64,000 bases of DNA, taken from positions 24,035,135-24,099,134 of the forward strand of contig OU452202.1 of assembly GCA_911728435.2 (NCBI GenBank), in the 5' to 3' direction. Under the pieces are notes generated by a model, which saw nothing but the letters and a program-made list of their open reading frames with translations, was not told the DNA's origin and did not search any database. Every line of letters starts with the position of its first letter. Within the stretch, counting starts at the first letter, position 1. Source of the DNA: Apoderus coryli. Lineage: Eukaryota > Arthropoda > Insecta > Coleoptera > Attelabidae. Positions 1 to 11,337 of this stretch are shown here, one piece after another. The position numbers and the translations under genes are program-made.

Positions 1-551
1 GTTGGTTGGCGTTCCATCATTATTTTTCTCAATCGTGAAATAATCTATAAGGCAATCAGATGGTTCACCACCTCTCCAAGCTAACTCAACAGCTACAATA
101 TGGTAAAAAAAAATTGTAAACCTTCTGGTGTACATTCATCCCATAATCCAAGGATTCTAGCCAAATCACTTGAACTCATATTTGATGAACTGCATTTTCG
201 TTTGTTTGGATCCTGCTGTAATCTTTTACGTTTTGCATTTCTTGCATCTCGCGCATTTTTGAATATCACACTGATAAACCGGTCGAATACAATTTTGAAG
301 TCATTGAAGTATTTTTCCTGGAGTAGCCTGCTTCTTTATATTCAGTTCCGTCAGCTTTTCTTATATTTACCGCATAATCTTTCAATATATTAGCCAAATT
401 ATGCAGCATTCTGTTCGTATTCTCTGGTCGCACAAAACTCGAGAAATATTTTCTATACAAATTTTTTTGATTTGATTGTATTTTTTGGTATATTATTAGA
501 TATAATATCATTAATTGCATCGTTAGATGAAATACCAAATCTTCGCGACAT
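1..551 (-). pseudogene. Crypton/KIAA1958-like tyrosine recombinase fragment
   Basis: Read on the minus strand from an ATG at 551, the translation starts MSRRFGISSNDAIND and continues through IPKNTIK. After a frame change it reads FVRPENTNRMLHNLANIL, then IRKADGTEYKEAG and, in the next frame, KNARDARNAKRKRLQQDP and VELAWRGGEPSD at the window edge. The order of these blocks (IPKNT helix, R-K-x-DGxEY, a K/R/Q-rich stretch, then a possible start of the catalytic domain) matches the KIAA1958/ZMYM-like family related to Crypton tyrosine recombinases. Crypton elements move by site-specific recombination. Several frame breaks are visible and the catalytic half lies outside the window, so this is a decayed copy. 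Family assignment is from memory of the motifs, not a search. Confidence 0.6.
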
Positions 552-799
552 TTTTAAACCAATTGTTAGTTTGACGTTTAATTAATTTTTAATAAAAAAA
601 ACACCAAACTGAAAACACCACATGTAGGGTATTATCGCTGTAATCCAAAACTGATTGAATGAAATTTGACACATGACTTAAAAATAAGTAATTTGATTGG
701 TTAATATATTTAGTAAAAAAATATCAATGTAAGTTAAATATGTATTTGCACTATTTATTGGTTTGCAAAAGAAAAAAACTGCATCCCCAAAACGTCGTT
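552..799. other. AT-rich spacer
   Basis: No coding pattern, inverted repeat or known motif is visible. It is plain AT-rich DNA between the Crypton fragment and a LINE fragment. Confidence 0.4.
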
Positions 800-1010
800 T
801 AAATACGCCAGTTCTGTAAATTACGATAGGTAGTTTCGTGTGACAGTAGTAACTCCGTTAAATAAGCTTAGCACAGTGAAGAACTTAAGATCGTCGGCAA
901 AAGCAAGCCTAGAGACACCAATAACCCTGAGCAGGTCGTCTATAAATATTATAGATTATAGTTCCTTGCGGTACCCCAGATTTGGGAGTAAATGCTTAAG
1001 ATCCTTGGAT
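800..1010 (-). pseudogene. LINE reverse transcriptase fragment (motifs B and C)
   Basis: On the minus strand this short stretch encodes SGVPQGTII near 965-985 and, after a frame change, AFADDLKFFTVLSLF near 870-905. GVPQG and FADD are reverse transcriptase motifs B and C (palm), in the right order and about the right spacing for a non-LTR retrotransposon. FADD holds the two catalytic aspartates. Frame breaks and the absence of flanking RT sequence show a dead fragment. The clade cannot be told from this little, but it resembles the Jockey-like copies at 3.3 and 30.7 kb. Confidence 0.6.
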
Positions 1011-1120
1011 TCCTTCTGACTCCCAAAAGATGGTCGTCATGAGTTATTTGGCTGACTACACAGTCACCTTAAACTTGTTATTTTAAATGTGTTTAAAATA
1101 ATATTAACACTTTTCAAATA

Positions 1121-1401
1121 AAAAAAAAACAAACAAAAACTTTCAAAGTCAACTCCACAAAATCTTTAATTTAGTTATGAAAAAGGAAACTAGTTTCGGC
1201 TCAACAAGCCATCATCAGTCCATTCTTACAAAAACATCTGTGTAGAAAAAATATCAAACATGAATATGAATAACATTACACGAAAACAAACACCTGTGTT
1301 GAGTAAATAAATTTATTATTTATTTAACTAGTTCCCTTTTTCATAACTAAATTAAAGATTTTGTGGAGTTGACTTTGAAAGTTTTTGTTTGTTTTTTTTT
1401 T
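1121..1401. repeat. Inverted pair of Penelope-like terminal repeats
   Basis: The left arm (about 1121-1194) and the right arm (about 1328-1401) are inverted copies about 73 bp long with about one mismatch. Both contain the block AAAGTCAACTCCACAAAATC. The left arm runs into a hammerhead motif on the minus strand. The same sequence recurs near 38.6, 45.7 and 48.2 kb. Inverted terminal copies carrying hammerheads fit Penelope-like element terminal repeats. Confidence 0.6.
1185..1221 (-). ncRNA. PLE-type hammerhead ribozyme motif
   Basis: The minus strand reads stem I GGA, core CUGAUGA, one extra U, stem II GGCUU-GUU-GAGCC, then GAAA, palindromic stem III ACUAGU, cleavable U, and stem I partner UCC. 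All conserved core bases are present. The palindromic stem III cannot form a stable hairpin alone but would pair in a dimer, as described for hammerheads of Penelope-like elements. Activity is not shown here. Confidence 0.7.
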
Positions 1402-1435
1402 ATTTGAAACTGACTGACTGACACTTTGATGATGG

Positions 1436-2370
1436 ATAATTTATTTCGTTTGATTAACACTTTTGTTATTTGTATCTATTATTTTGAATTCTTTTCCCTG
1501 AGAAGTGAGTTCTTGTGTAAAGCAAACCTGTTCAGGAAAGATACTTTGCTTCCATAATTAATTTTCATTTATTGAGAAAGACTTATGGCTATCACTGTTT
1601 ATAATACATAATAATAAAATAGGTAACAGTAACATGTTTAGAAGAAGTTTAAGTGGAGGTATTACGAGTATATTGTTGTTGTCTTGCAAAGGAAATGTCA
1701 GTTGTTATATTATCTTTAAATATTCAAACGTCTAGTTAGGATATTACATGAGTTTTACATTTAAACGCTTAATAGAAAAGGAAATTTAAACATGAATTTT
1801 CAAACATATTTTTTAATAAGTATCGGACGAAATTTTCTTTCGTTTAATATAAAAACAGGATCCCTATATAGGAACTTATACAGTATGATCCCTTTGTTTG
1901 CGAAGTAGCTCTAAATAGAATATTAATTTAAAGTTAATGAAGTGTCTTTCTCTTCTTCTTTTCAAAATTATTTAAAACCATTGAAGTAATAATGATTTTC
2001 TATAGCTAAAATCAAAATTTGTTAAAAAGTTATTGTAAATAGTTTACACATATTAATCATTATTATGTTATTATGAAAAATCAAACTTGAAGAGATAAAA
2101 TAGAAGTTGGTGTGTCTTGCTATGGCGCCAATATTTACGTTCGGTAATAGTAATAATAATAATAATAAGCGTAATAAGCGTATATTTCCAACAGATTCAC
2201 ACGAAAAATCCAATTACAGGAAATCTCTACAACTCAATACTTAATTATTGCTAACATACAACGTATTATCAGTAATTACAAAGAACAAGAGAAATAAAAA
2301 TGCAAACATTAGTGATAATAATAATACTACAATAATAATCACAATAGCAATAATAATAATAAAATTCATA
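1436..2370. other. Non-coding stretch with TAA-type microsatellites
   Basis: AT-rich and without coding signal. It includes a (TAA)n-like microsatellite near 2147-2167; a second lies just downstream at 2315-2362. Short open frames here are made of these simple repeats. Confidence 0.4.
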
Positions 2371-2374
2371 TCAG

Positions 2375-3103
2375 CCTTAAACAGCCAATGTGTGGATAAA
2401 CAAAAATCAGTGGCATATTTACATAATGGCCAACTATCAGGTGAAACGGAAGGGTCAGTGCCATCCAGGACCAAGTGGTGCCAACTGAGGGATATAGAAA
2501 AGCAGTGCTGAACGAAAAATTACCAGATGACAAATGTAGGCTGTGTCACACAGTCCAAGAAACCATACAGCATTTGAGTTCTGGCTGCACAGTTCTAGCA
2601 CCCACCCAGTACACCGAATGCCATGACAACATGGCCAAAATAATTTACTTAAATATCTGTAAGTCAAAAAAACTACTGAACAATATTCCTCCTTACTACG
2701 CTTACAAACCTACTGCTGTGCTTGAAAACAATGCGTTTAAAATCTACTGGAATCTGGACATCCTTACAGTACGCAAAGTAGATCACAATCGTCCTGACAT
2801 TGTACTATTCTGTAAAAAATAAAAAATATGCTTTACACTAGACGTGGCGGTACCCTTGGATCATAATATAAGCAAAACGGTAGCAGAGAAAAAAGACAAA
2901 TATATAGATTTAGCGTACGAATATATGACCAAAATGAGGTGAAAATTTTGCCGTTTGTAATATCCTCTAATGGGCTTGTGGAGAAGTCCTTTGTTCAATC
3001 ACTATTACTTCTGGGGCTCCAGGACAGCATCGCCGACGATTGCTGCAAAACAGTTGTCTTGGGAACGACCCGAATAATCCGTAGAACTCTGGGTAAGGCT
3101 TGA
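2375..3103 (+). pseudogene. R2/R4-superclade non-LTR element, zinc finger and REL endonuclease end
   Basis: Three frames joined by shifts give a continuous C-terminal part of a retrotransposon ORF. First comes CVDKQKSVAYLHNGQLSGET (2380-2450), then VVPTEGYRKAVLNEKLPDDK followed by CRLCH...HLSSGC (2475-2590), a CCHC zinc finger. Next is NRPDIVLF (2790-2810), then LDVAVPLDHNI and KYIDLAYEYM (2835-2940), and a third frame with KILPFVISSNGLVEKSFVQS (2942-3010) ending near 3103. RPDIV followed by LDVAVP is the PD-(D/E)xK-type site of the restriction-like endonuclease used by R2, R4/Dong and NeSL elements for target-primed reverse transcription. The RT domain is absent and at least two frame breaks and a stop are present: a 5'-truncated dead copy. 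The exact clade (R4/Dong most likely) is inference. Confidence 0.6.
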
Positions 3104-3302
3104 ATTTCAATAATTCCGGCCACCTAGAATAACCGAATTAATCGTGAAAAAATAATAATAAAAATAAACAACAACAACAATAATAAGCAAGAATTGCAAC
3201 AGCTACATACAGAATATTTATGAAAAACACTACATCTATATACATACTCACGAAAAAGACACCGCATATTACAGCAATCAAATCATGACTGGATTGAGCT
3301 AA
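3104..3302 (+). repeat. A-rich 3' tail of the REL-type LINE
   Basis: After the last coding block the sequence becomes A-rich, with AATAATAATAA and ACAACAACAAT runs at 3152-3185, as expected for the 3' tail of a non-LTR insertion. Nothing else is visible. Confidence 0.4.
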
Positions 3303-4510
3303 TTAGCCTTGCAACAGAGTCAAAGTACATATCGAATTAGAACAGTTCATGTTAAAAGTTGAACAAATAAAATAAATAGGACTCTGTCGCAGAAGATTTG
3401 TTCTGGGAGCATCAGTATAAAACGGCCAACCTTGCTTAGTCGCCAACCGAGGCACCCACATATTTGTTTTGCCGACCAGGTAAATGCAATCCAAATGGCC
3501 GTGTAATAGGTTGTACAAAAATTTGACGCCCAGAACTTTTCTTCGAGTCTGCAAAGCTACGATGTCGAAGCGTAAAAGAAGCGAATCATGATCAAACCGT
3601 CGTTGAATAGATTCAATTGCACTAGTGTGACGCAGATACAGGGGGTCCCAAATCACCGAGCCGTACACCAGTCTAGATCTGACAAATGTGTAGTAAAGCA
3701 ATCTGAAAGTTGAGGGGTTGTTGAAAAAGTTACAGTTTCTGATAATGAATCCAAGCATCCTAGATGACGTGTTAACAACATCGTCGATATGTAAAGAAAA
3801 GCTGAATTCTTGATCGAACAATATACCCAGATCCTTAATATGGTCATATCTATTCAGCGAGGAACCATCCAAGTTGTAATCGAATAAAATAGGACTCTTA
3901 GACCTTGTGTAACTAACAATACTACACTTGTCAGTATTAAGTTGCAGTCTATTGGCATTACACCATCCATTCAAACCATCCAAGTCGCTCTGGAGCACGG
4001 CACATTCAAGCGCACAGTTGACGACGGTGTAGATCTTAAGGTCATCACCGTAGGCCAGGCGGCAACAGTTGTCCAAGGTTGGATCCCTGTGGCACACCAG
4101 AGGTCGGCGAGAAATAAGAAACAAATTGTGATCGTCAAAACAAGTATGACCTAAACAATGAAACGAGTCGACTCGACAAACCAAAACTTTCAAGCTTAGA
4201 CAAGAGCACGAAATGGTCGACCCGGTCGAAAGCTTTCTGGAAATCAGTGCATACGGACGTCCACTTGCCCTGCATTATCCAATGCTGCGCATATATATTG
4301 AGGGAAGCTTGACAGATTGGTCACACATGATCGCCCATCAATGAAACCATGCTGATAGGATGAGAGCAAGTTTCGGATGGAAGGAAACAACTTGTTATAG
4401 AGGACAATCTCAAATACCTTTGAGAAGTTGCACAGGATTGATATAGGTCCCTTTTTGAGGACCGGGGTTATTTTGGCTGTTTTCCAAATAGATGGATACT
4501 TACTAAGGTA
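3303..4510 (-). pseudogene. Jockey-like LINE ORF2, RT and C-terminal part
   Basis: On the minus strand, 4500-4250 encodes (in a second frame) WKTAKITPVLKKG and NFSKVFEIVLYNKLF, the N-terminal RT region. From 4193 down to 3303 the main frame gives AYGDDLKIY, the RT palm motif with both aspartates, then NGWCNANRLQLNTDKC, SYTRSKSPI and IKDLGILFD (RT thumb side). The tail includes VRSRLVYGSVIWDPLY and SIQRRF, typical of the last third of Jockey/CR1-type ORF2. Several frame shifts show it is dead. A related family member is at 30.7-31.4 kb, with matching SYTRK and IKDLGVTFD blocks. It is a self-replicating element's polymerase in origin, with no host role visible. Confidence 0.75.
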
Positions 4511-5379
4511 AGATAAACTTCAAGATAATTTAATCGTTGACACCCTACAAGACAATAAATTAATAAAGTTTTCAATGAGACAAACAGACTTCTCCAAATG
4601 CAATGCAAAAGCATTTTGGAAAGGCAAAAGTTGTGAAATTACACGAAGTTTTATTTGAAACGCAAGAGACATCAATGAGCAATTAAGACAGCAAACTTAT
4701 CTAACTTATGTAAATAATAATAATAACTATTAAAATCAATTATACAAAATGATTTAACACAATTTATGAACAATAATTTTATCATATCGGTAATAATAAA
4801 ATTTCAATATGATATATTTCTAATAATCCAAGACGTATTTATTCCTCTGTAGTTAATAAATAACTTAAATGTCTTTGTCCGTAAATATTTAGCGCTCTCA
4901 ATGTTATTATTTATCTCTACCTATGCATAATCTTTTCAACAAAAAAGGAAATTCTAAGCGAACTACGCCTGAAATAAAGACACTAGCGGAGCATATTAAA
5001 ATGAGGTCATCTGTGTAAAATAATATCCGAGCATTACGATCGGCCAACTATGACGAAGTTATTGAGATGCACAACTTCTAAGATCTGCTACAATTCCCGG
5101 TCAACGCAATTGTATAGTTTATCCAAAGGTAACTTAAAATATAAGTATAAATTTAACGATTCTACATTATAACAGGGCATCGAATGCAGCGTTTTTTGAT
5201 ACATTTCTCCCTCGTATCTAAGACGTTTAATAAAGCATGCCAAAGGATACCGACAGTAATAAAAATAACTACAGTGACTGGAAAAAGTATTGGGTTAATG
5301 ATTAATCGAAAAAAAAAAAGAGTTTGCAAGTTGGGAGTTTAAGCATCAAAATTTATATGTGCAAAGCCAGCCTCTTCCC
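4511..5379. other. AT-rich non-coding spacer
   Basis: No element ends, coding frame or strong repeat recognised. A short frame at 4925-5020 (NLFNKKGNSKRTTPEIK) may be element debris but cannot be assigned. Confidence 0.3.
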
Positions 5380-6178
5380 AGTAAACACACATACGTTTAT
5401 TTAACGTTTGTCATTACAAAACACCTTTCCAGAAAAAGGCACAGTAAAGACGTACATATGACTTTGATATGTCGCGCTTATTCACGAATAACGGAACGTT
5501 AGTTAAACGCTTTAAAAAAACGTCTATTGAACGTATTTAAGTATATATATTCAAAGGTGAAATCAAACGTTTCTAAAATACGTTAATGATATGCTTACAC
5601 AAGCGTTAATTATTAGCTTTTTAGAAACGACAAATGCATGTAGATCTAACACGGTTATTTAAAGTTGCTTTTATACATTTTTGTAACATACTTTACAAAC
5701 ATTATATAAACGTTTTGAATTTTCCCATATTAACCAGTAAGCATTTTTATGGGATATTTTACACGTTTTCTTAACTGTAATTCGTTCATTTTAACGATTT
5801 CATTGTCACCTCTAAAAATTATGCGCTTTTAATGAACATATTCTAAGCTTATTTTAGTTATAAATATCGGTTTATTATAAATTACATAAAGAACGTTTTA
5901 TAAACATTTTTAATTTTGACAATGTTTGAAACGCGTTTAAAAAACCTAAAACAAACGTTTTTATTTTATGGTTTATTTATAATACATATACAACGTTACA
6001 TAAACATAATAAATGTACGTAGTGGTATTTAAATAAGAAAAACACGTGTCTATAACGTTTAAACTGAACGGTGTAAAATTAACCTTAAAATAAACCGTCA
6101 ATTTTCTAACGTAAGACCAATTATCAACGACTAACACGTTGAATGAACGTTTAATTTACGTATATGTGTTTACTGGGT
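5380..6178. mobile_element. Non-autonomous TIR element with an ACGTT-rich interior
   Basis: The ends are inverted repeats. The left begins CCCAGTAAACACACATACGT at 5380-5381, and the right end, reverse complemented, reads CCCAGTAAACACATATACGT. Similarity extends about 40 bp inward. The interior has no coding capacity but carries at least a dozen ACGTT/AACGT motifs in both orientations. Non-autonomous DNA transposons often carry repeated subterminal transposase-binding sites, which is one explanation. Target-site duplications are not clear, so the superfamily is unknown. Confidence 0.65.
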
Positions 6179-6513
6179 TCTTTTAAATATTTATTATCAG
6201 TCTGAAACTAATGAAGTGACGAATACACATATTATAAAAATTTTACGTTCTATAGAAAATGTCACTGACTAAGTGAGTAAAATTTGTTGTTAGTTTATAA
6301 TATCAGAAGCATATTATTATAAATGTATCTACTTATATGCTTAACAAGTATTAACAATAGTATTAATTATTATAAAGGTATGTTCCTTGCTGTTCGAACA
6401 AGGACGAGATACGTGTGCATCTATGTATAAACTTGTAAAAACAAAAACAGTATTTTTCAGCGTAGGTTTATATGTTGCTCTGTTGGAGCGGCAAGAAAAA
6501 ATACAGTATATTG

Positions 6514-7150
6514 TTAATAATTGTTAATATATAAAGGATTTTTAAAATATCGTAGGACATGTATTGTTTTAGTTTTAACGGCGTTGTAGCGAAATGATCG
6601 CTGAAATAAGGCAGTAGAGTGCTGTGGTATATTGAAAAGATTTCTAGTTCTAGTTTCACGACTATGAATATCATGGCCTTTCTGCAATTTTTCATGTAAA
6701 TACTCAGGTCTGTTAAACTTATTGATTTTAAAAACCAATGTCGAAAGATGTAAGAAGTATCTTTCATCCAGGCGAAGCCACTTAGAAGCATTGTAATACT
6801 CCGACACATGATCAAATTTCCTCAAATTATAAAAGAATCTTAAACAACTATTTTGGAACTTCTGGAGACTATTCTTATTTAACTCAGTTAGGGACGACCA
6901 GTACAGAGCATCACAATAAGACAACCCAGATAGGATCAAGGCATCGCATAATCTCAATTTTATCTCTGTCGTCAGCAGATGTTTTGATAAATATAGCATC
7001 TTTAACTTAAAATAATTTTGCTACTAAAGTATCAAATCTAAGTTTCGAGTCAAGGGCGATTCCTAAATTCTACTCCTTTGACAACAGCCCCAAACGCCGA
7101 GAAATCCGAGTGAACCACAACCCTCTGGCTCCTACCACTCAAGTAATTTT
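6514..7150 (-). pseudogene. LINE ORF2 C-terminal fragment
   Basis: A 161-residue minus-strand frame from 6999 encodes LYLSKHLLTTEIKLRLCDAL, LSYCDALYWSSLTELNK, LQKFQNSCLRFFYNLRKFDH and LHLSTLVFKINK. This order (SKHLL..., LSYCDxLY, LQK.QNSCLRF) is typical of the region after the RT domain in Jockey/CR1-type LINEs. Weak similarity continues upstream to about 7150 (FRNRP/SDFSAFG block). The RT core is missing, so this is a truncated copy. The frame is fairly long without stops, suggesting a younger insertion than its neighbours. Confidence 0.65.
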
Positions 7151-8045
7151 TAAAGAAAGAAACACAATTTTGTGATAAGCCGAAATAATAATTGTAAAAT
7201 GTCTTTATATGAATCCTCCTTCTACTAATTTAAAATAAATGTTGAGCAGCTAAAGCTCTCAAAAGCAGATCTGTGCAACAAACGGTGTCCTGATGAAACG
7301 GTAACTAGAGTATAGTGAAGCAGGGCGTGATACCAAAGTTGGCCTTGGTGACGCAAACCGTTCTCGCGCGCACCACTTCTATTATAAGAGAGCTTGGCTT
7401 GCTACCGCAGTGAAAGTGACTACACCCACCCCACCCGCGTAGTATTAGATTATGATTAGAGTTGTCAGATTCGATTAAATTTATTGATTTCTTCTCTTTT
7501 TCGCAAGAAAACAAAAAAAAAACAGAAATATGTGCTGAATCCTAGCACGAAACGTCAAACGTTTGTTCTATTAAATGTGAGATGTGAACTTGGAAGTTGT
7601 ATGTGAGAGAAAAGCTACAATTGATTTTATTAGCTTGATTTGAAATTGACAGGAATTTATTTCCACAAATTTTTAATACTATGCTAACTCAAAAATATAC
7701 AGGCCAACTCAATTTCTAGGGATCCATCTATATTTCATATTTATAAATTTAAGATAGAAAAAAGTCTAAAATAATTTCTGACAACCCTACTGAACTACTA
7801 CCTATTATCCATCACTATTTTATGGCTAGTTTTTTATTAATTCTACTTCAATATATCTCGATTTGGTTTTGATTTTTGCTACCGGATACAGCATTTTAAT
7901 CGAAAAATTATGGAAAGGCATGATTATTAACTTTATATTTTATATTACTGTAAGATTAATAGCTATTTACAAATATCGATAGGAGGTACAAATATAGTTT
8001 TTAAAAAATGCTTACCTATACCTAGAATATCTCAAACATAACAAA
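7151..8045. other. Non-coding DNA with one possible decayed hammerhead
   Basis: Mostly AT-rich with no coding support. At 7530-7560 the string GUGCU...AGCAC is followed by GAAACGUC, which looks like stem II plus the 3' core of a hammerhead, but the 5' core CUGANGA is not intact. Confidence 0.3.
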
Positions 8046-8270
8046 CAGGGTGGTCTAAAGAAAACGAAACAGAAAATTTCGAATAGGTACTATGGTGACG
8101 GCACATTAAAATATTTCGGAGACTATTTTGAATTGAATTCGGAAAATTTTTGTATATGTATTGCCAAATATGGTTTATTCAAATATCATAATAGCAACCG
8201 CTTAGCACTTCCGGATATACCGGAACTTGATAGTAACTTTGTTATTTTAAACGGAACACCCTATATATTA
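8046..8270. mobile_element. Short element bounded by AGGGTG / CACCCT
   Basis: It starts CAGGGTGGTC at 8046 and ends GGAACACCCTATA near 8264, so the outer bases form a very short inverted repeat (AGGGTG). The interior is non-coding. Similar CAGGGTG or CACCCTG ends recur at many places in this window. No clear target duplication is seen, so boundaries are tentative. Confidence 0.35.
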
Positions 8271-9355
8271 TGACATTTTTGGATTCCACATAAGATTCTA
8301 GACATGTTTTATGCATGGTGTCCTATACCTAAATCCAGCCGTTTTTGACGTATACCACGATTTATATCAAAACTGACATTTTAGGGCTCCCTAATACTCA
8401 CATTTTTTTCTTATAAAGAAGTCTTTAATCATCATTTCGCAGGCGTTTTCTTATTAAATAAGGTCTCCTTTTTCCGATACGTACGACATTTTCTGATTGA
8501 TTCATACAGGGTGGTCAAAAAATTATGCTGAAAACGATGTTATAAAAACAGTCGAAAGTCTGTTTTTTCAAATGGAACAGGTATATTTTTATAATTTTAT
8601 CTTACGTATCATTCAAAATTAAATAAAGTGTCTAATAGGTTACTGATTTCGAAAATGCATTTTTTATCTCCGTTGGTACAAAAAAACAAAGATTTAACGG
8701 TAGATCCAAGACTAGGTACTCATATATTATACGAAACTCGAAGTAAAATTTATTATTAATGATGTCAAAAGTTGTTAAAATGTTGAATATTGTGATGGTT
8801 TCCGTTTTTGAGGAAAGCGATTGCCAAAGAGTCACATGTTCTTGATATTACTTTATTTATTATTGTTCATTTTAATAAAAGCAGCATTTTGGCATCCAGG
8901 GGGGTCTAGTAGTAACCTAGCATCCCCCGATTTCAACATCATTTTGGTTCTAAACTTTTGATGCTCTATAATTTGGTGTGGTAGGTTGTTACAAATTTGA
9001 CAATAGTTCAAATACTAAACATTTTAGAGATATACAACCTTATATAAATTTACCCTTATTTTTATTAAATAAATCTATAAAATGTTGGAGTTTCTATTTC
9101 AAAATATTAACTTTTGACAGTTTCATGTTCATAAACACATAAAACAGTTCAAAGTTCTCATAAAACGACTATTTTTAAAATATAAATTATTTTTCAATCA
9201 ATTAATGAAGGTTTCCTTATAGGGAACTTTTATAATAATTTTAGAGCCTGCAACCGTCATTTTTGACATGTATACTTTTCTATATACACATCGATTTGGT
9301 TCCGAGTGGGATTTGTAACATAACTTTGAAATATTTATTGAATAATGAAGTACCT
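8271..9355. other. Non-coding repeat-derived DNA
   Basis: It contains another ACAGGGTGGTC end at 8507 and AAATGGAACAGG at 8571, both relics of the same repeat group. No coding region is supported. Confidence 0.35.
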
Positions 9356-9845
9356 ACACATCCTGATGTTGTTAATTGAATAAGATATCAGACAAATGAC
9401 CGCCGCGTATGTAACTTTCAACGACTCTTGTGCTTAACTTTGCGGTATTTCAATGATACAGCGTTGAATTTCGTGTTTAAAGTCAATAATCGTTGTGGGT
9501 TTGTTCACATAAACCTGCGACTTTAAATAACCCCAAAGAAAAAAGTCTCAAGGCGTTAAATCACATGATCTGGGCGCGGCCAATGCTGATCATCAAAATG
9601 AGAAAACACTACCAGGTAGTTTCTCTGGCTGTACAGCATATTGCACCGTCCTGTTCATTGCAATTTTGGCACAAAAAAGTTAGTTGGCATTTCACCATTT
9701 CCGGTTAATGCTTGACCAACCTCAATTTTGAAGAAAAATGAGCCGAATATGCCTCCTGCCCAAAATGCATACCAAACAGTGACTCTTTTTGTATACACCT
9801 GTTTCTCAACAATGTCGATTAACGAAGTTATCAAGCTCGTCAATA
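9356..9845 (-). pseudogene. IS630/Tc1-mariner-type transposase, C-terminal half
   Basis: On the minus strand, 9843-9655 encodes YTKRVTVWYAFWAGGIFGSF and VGQALTGNGEMPTNFF, which is the part of DDE transposases leading into the second catalytic aspartate. Farther down, 9570-9360 encodes SCDLTP followed by FFLWGYLKSQVYVNKPTT and HEIQRCIIEIPQS. SCDLTPxDFFLWGYLKS normally carries the third catalytic acidic residue, but a stop or change falls right after SCDLTP here. Frame breaks and the missing N-terminal helix-turn-helix mark it as dead. It belongs to the same broad family as the copy at 35.2-36.1 kb. Confidence 0.7.
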
Positions 9846-10723
9846 AAAGTGATTGATTAACATTATCCTAGATGCCTAAGTAGCTAAAACTAATTGGACT
9901 AAAACAAAATTATAATTTTTGTTAATACACGCATTATTGTGACATCCTCGGCTTGATCTGATATGCGGTCTTATCTGGTTTATCTCTGTATATAGTTGCA
10001 ATAGTAGGAAACGTTCACCTGGTATTATAAGACATGTAATCATTTTATATACACTGTAAAAGTGAAATTATTGATGTTATTTATTACATGCAAGACAAAT
10101 ATATAACACACTCAGATATAATTCCTGCCACCGCATGACATATTCATGGTTAGCTATTCTCAGGTATTTTATAACTTGACACAAGAAATGTGGTTATTAT
10201 TAAAAAGTGAATTTCGTGAAACTATTTAGAGATTGGTATCTAAGCAAAAGTTGAACATTATAATATAGAATATGATTTTTGATTTAAATATGTGTGTACA
10301 TTATAAATTTTTTGTTGTTTACATTGGGAATTCTAGTAATTTGGCTCACGCCTTGAGAGATCTGCATCGACATTTCCAAGGCTTTTGAGCACCAACTTGA
10401 TTTATGGTTTATAGCTGAAGTCCTTTGGCAAATAAATCAATACCAGCGGCCAAAAGGCCCAGTTTCAGTCCTCGAGGCAATAGTTTAAGATTAGAAAGAA
10501 ATTGAGATCGATTCCAATTATCGATTGTGTTATAAAATCTATTAGTGTTACCCGTCCCCAACATCCCTATCTGTAATTTTTCGTTTTGTTTTTTTGACCC
10601 TTGGTTTTTAATTTTAATTACTTTTTTTTAATTCCTTTTGGGTAATTAGGTTCGAATTTTTGAAATGAAGATTCCTTAATTCATATTTGTCAATAATTGG
10701 TTCTTTATTTTTTTAATTTTATC
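9846..10723. other. Non-coding spacer
   Basis: AT-rich. A few LINE-like words occur near 10375-10400 but no frame is supported. A B-box-like GGTTCGAATT at 10650 lacks an A box or cloverleaf. Confidence 0.3.
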
Positions 10724-10763
10724 ATTCGACGTTTCGACAATGGTTATTGTCTTCTTCATGGAT
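10724..10763 (-). ncRNA. Decayed hammerhead motif (C3 changed)
   Basis: The minus strand reads AUGAAGA (expected CUGAAGA), an extra A, a six-pair stem II GACAAU-AACC-AUUGUC, then GAAACGUC. Stem II is perfect and GAAA, the ACGU palindrome and the cleavable C are kept. The first core base C3 is A, which should abolish cleavage. Confidence 0.5.
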
Positions 10764-11337
10764 CATATTTTACTATTTCCTAATATCTTGTTTCTAACCC
10801 TATAACATCGTGTTGAATTTTCGTTTTGTACTTTTTTTTGCTATCTGGAATGTTTCAATATCGCCCGTCACTATAGTATGTAACAACTGTCAACATTGAC
10901 ATATGACAACCCACTTGGAATCATGTTCGCTAAATGTTAACCATACAAAGGTTTTATAAATATTATTTATGTTATAGGTACTTGTTAATCTAGTAATCGT
11001 AATAAAGAATAATTATTTATGACTCTAGTGCATATGATTAGCAACTAAATAATACATCGATACATTTCTTGCATCTCTATTAATGAAAGAAAGTTGACAT
11101 TTTGAGGATCCGCGTCAAATTAAATGTATCCGTTTGGTGGGCAGTTTCGTTTACAATAACATTCGGCACGTCAAATACTAATATTATGTATTTTATCATT
11201 TTTGACGGATATAACCATTTTGAAGGTCGTTGAGACGATTAAGACCATTTCTAGATGGAAGTCTGTCTGTCTGTGTCGAATGTAACGAACCTGGATGATT
11301 TTGCCAAAAGTTCTGAACTTTGGCCGTCATCCAGGTA
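10764..11337. other. Non-coding spacer
   Basis: AT-rich without coding pattern. A short CTGTCTGTCTGT run lies near 11260. Nothing else noted. Confidence 0.3.

Noticed and set aside
2241..2511. Two overlapping frames rich in I/L/N on opposite strands
   Set aside because: Mostly TAA-type microsatellite translated; only the end of the plus frame overlaps the REL-type LINE.
10645..10665. GGTTCGAATT as a tRNA or SINE B box
   Set aside because: No A box at the right distance and no cloverleaf; likely chance.
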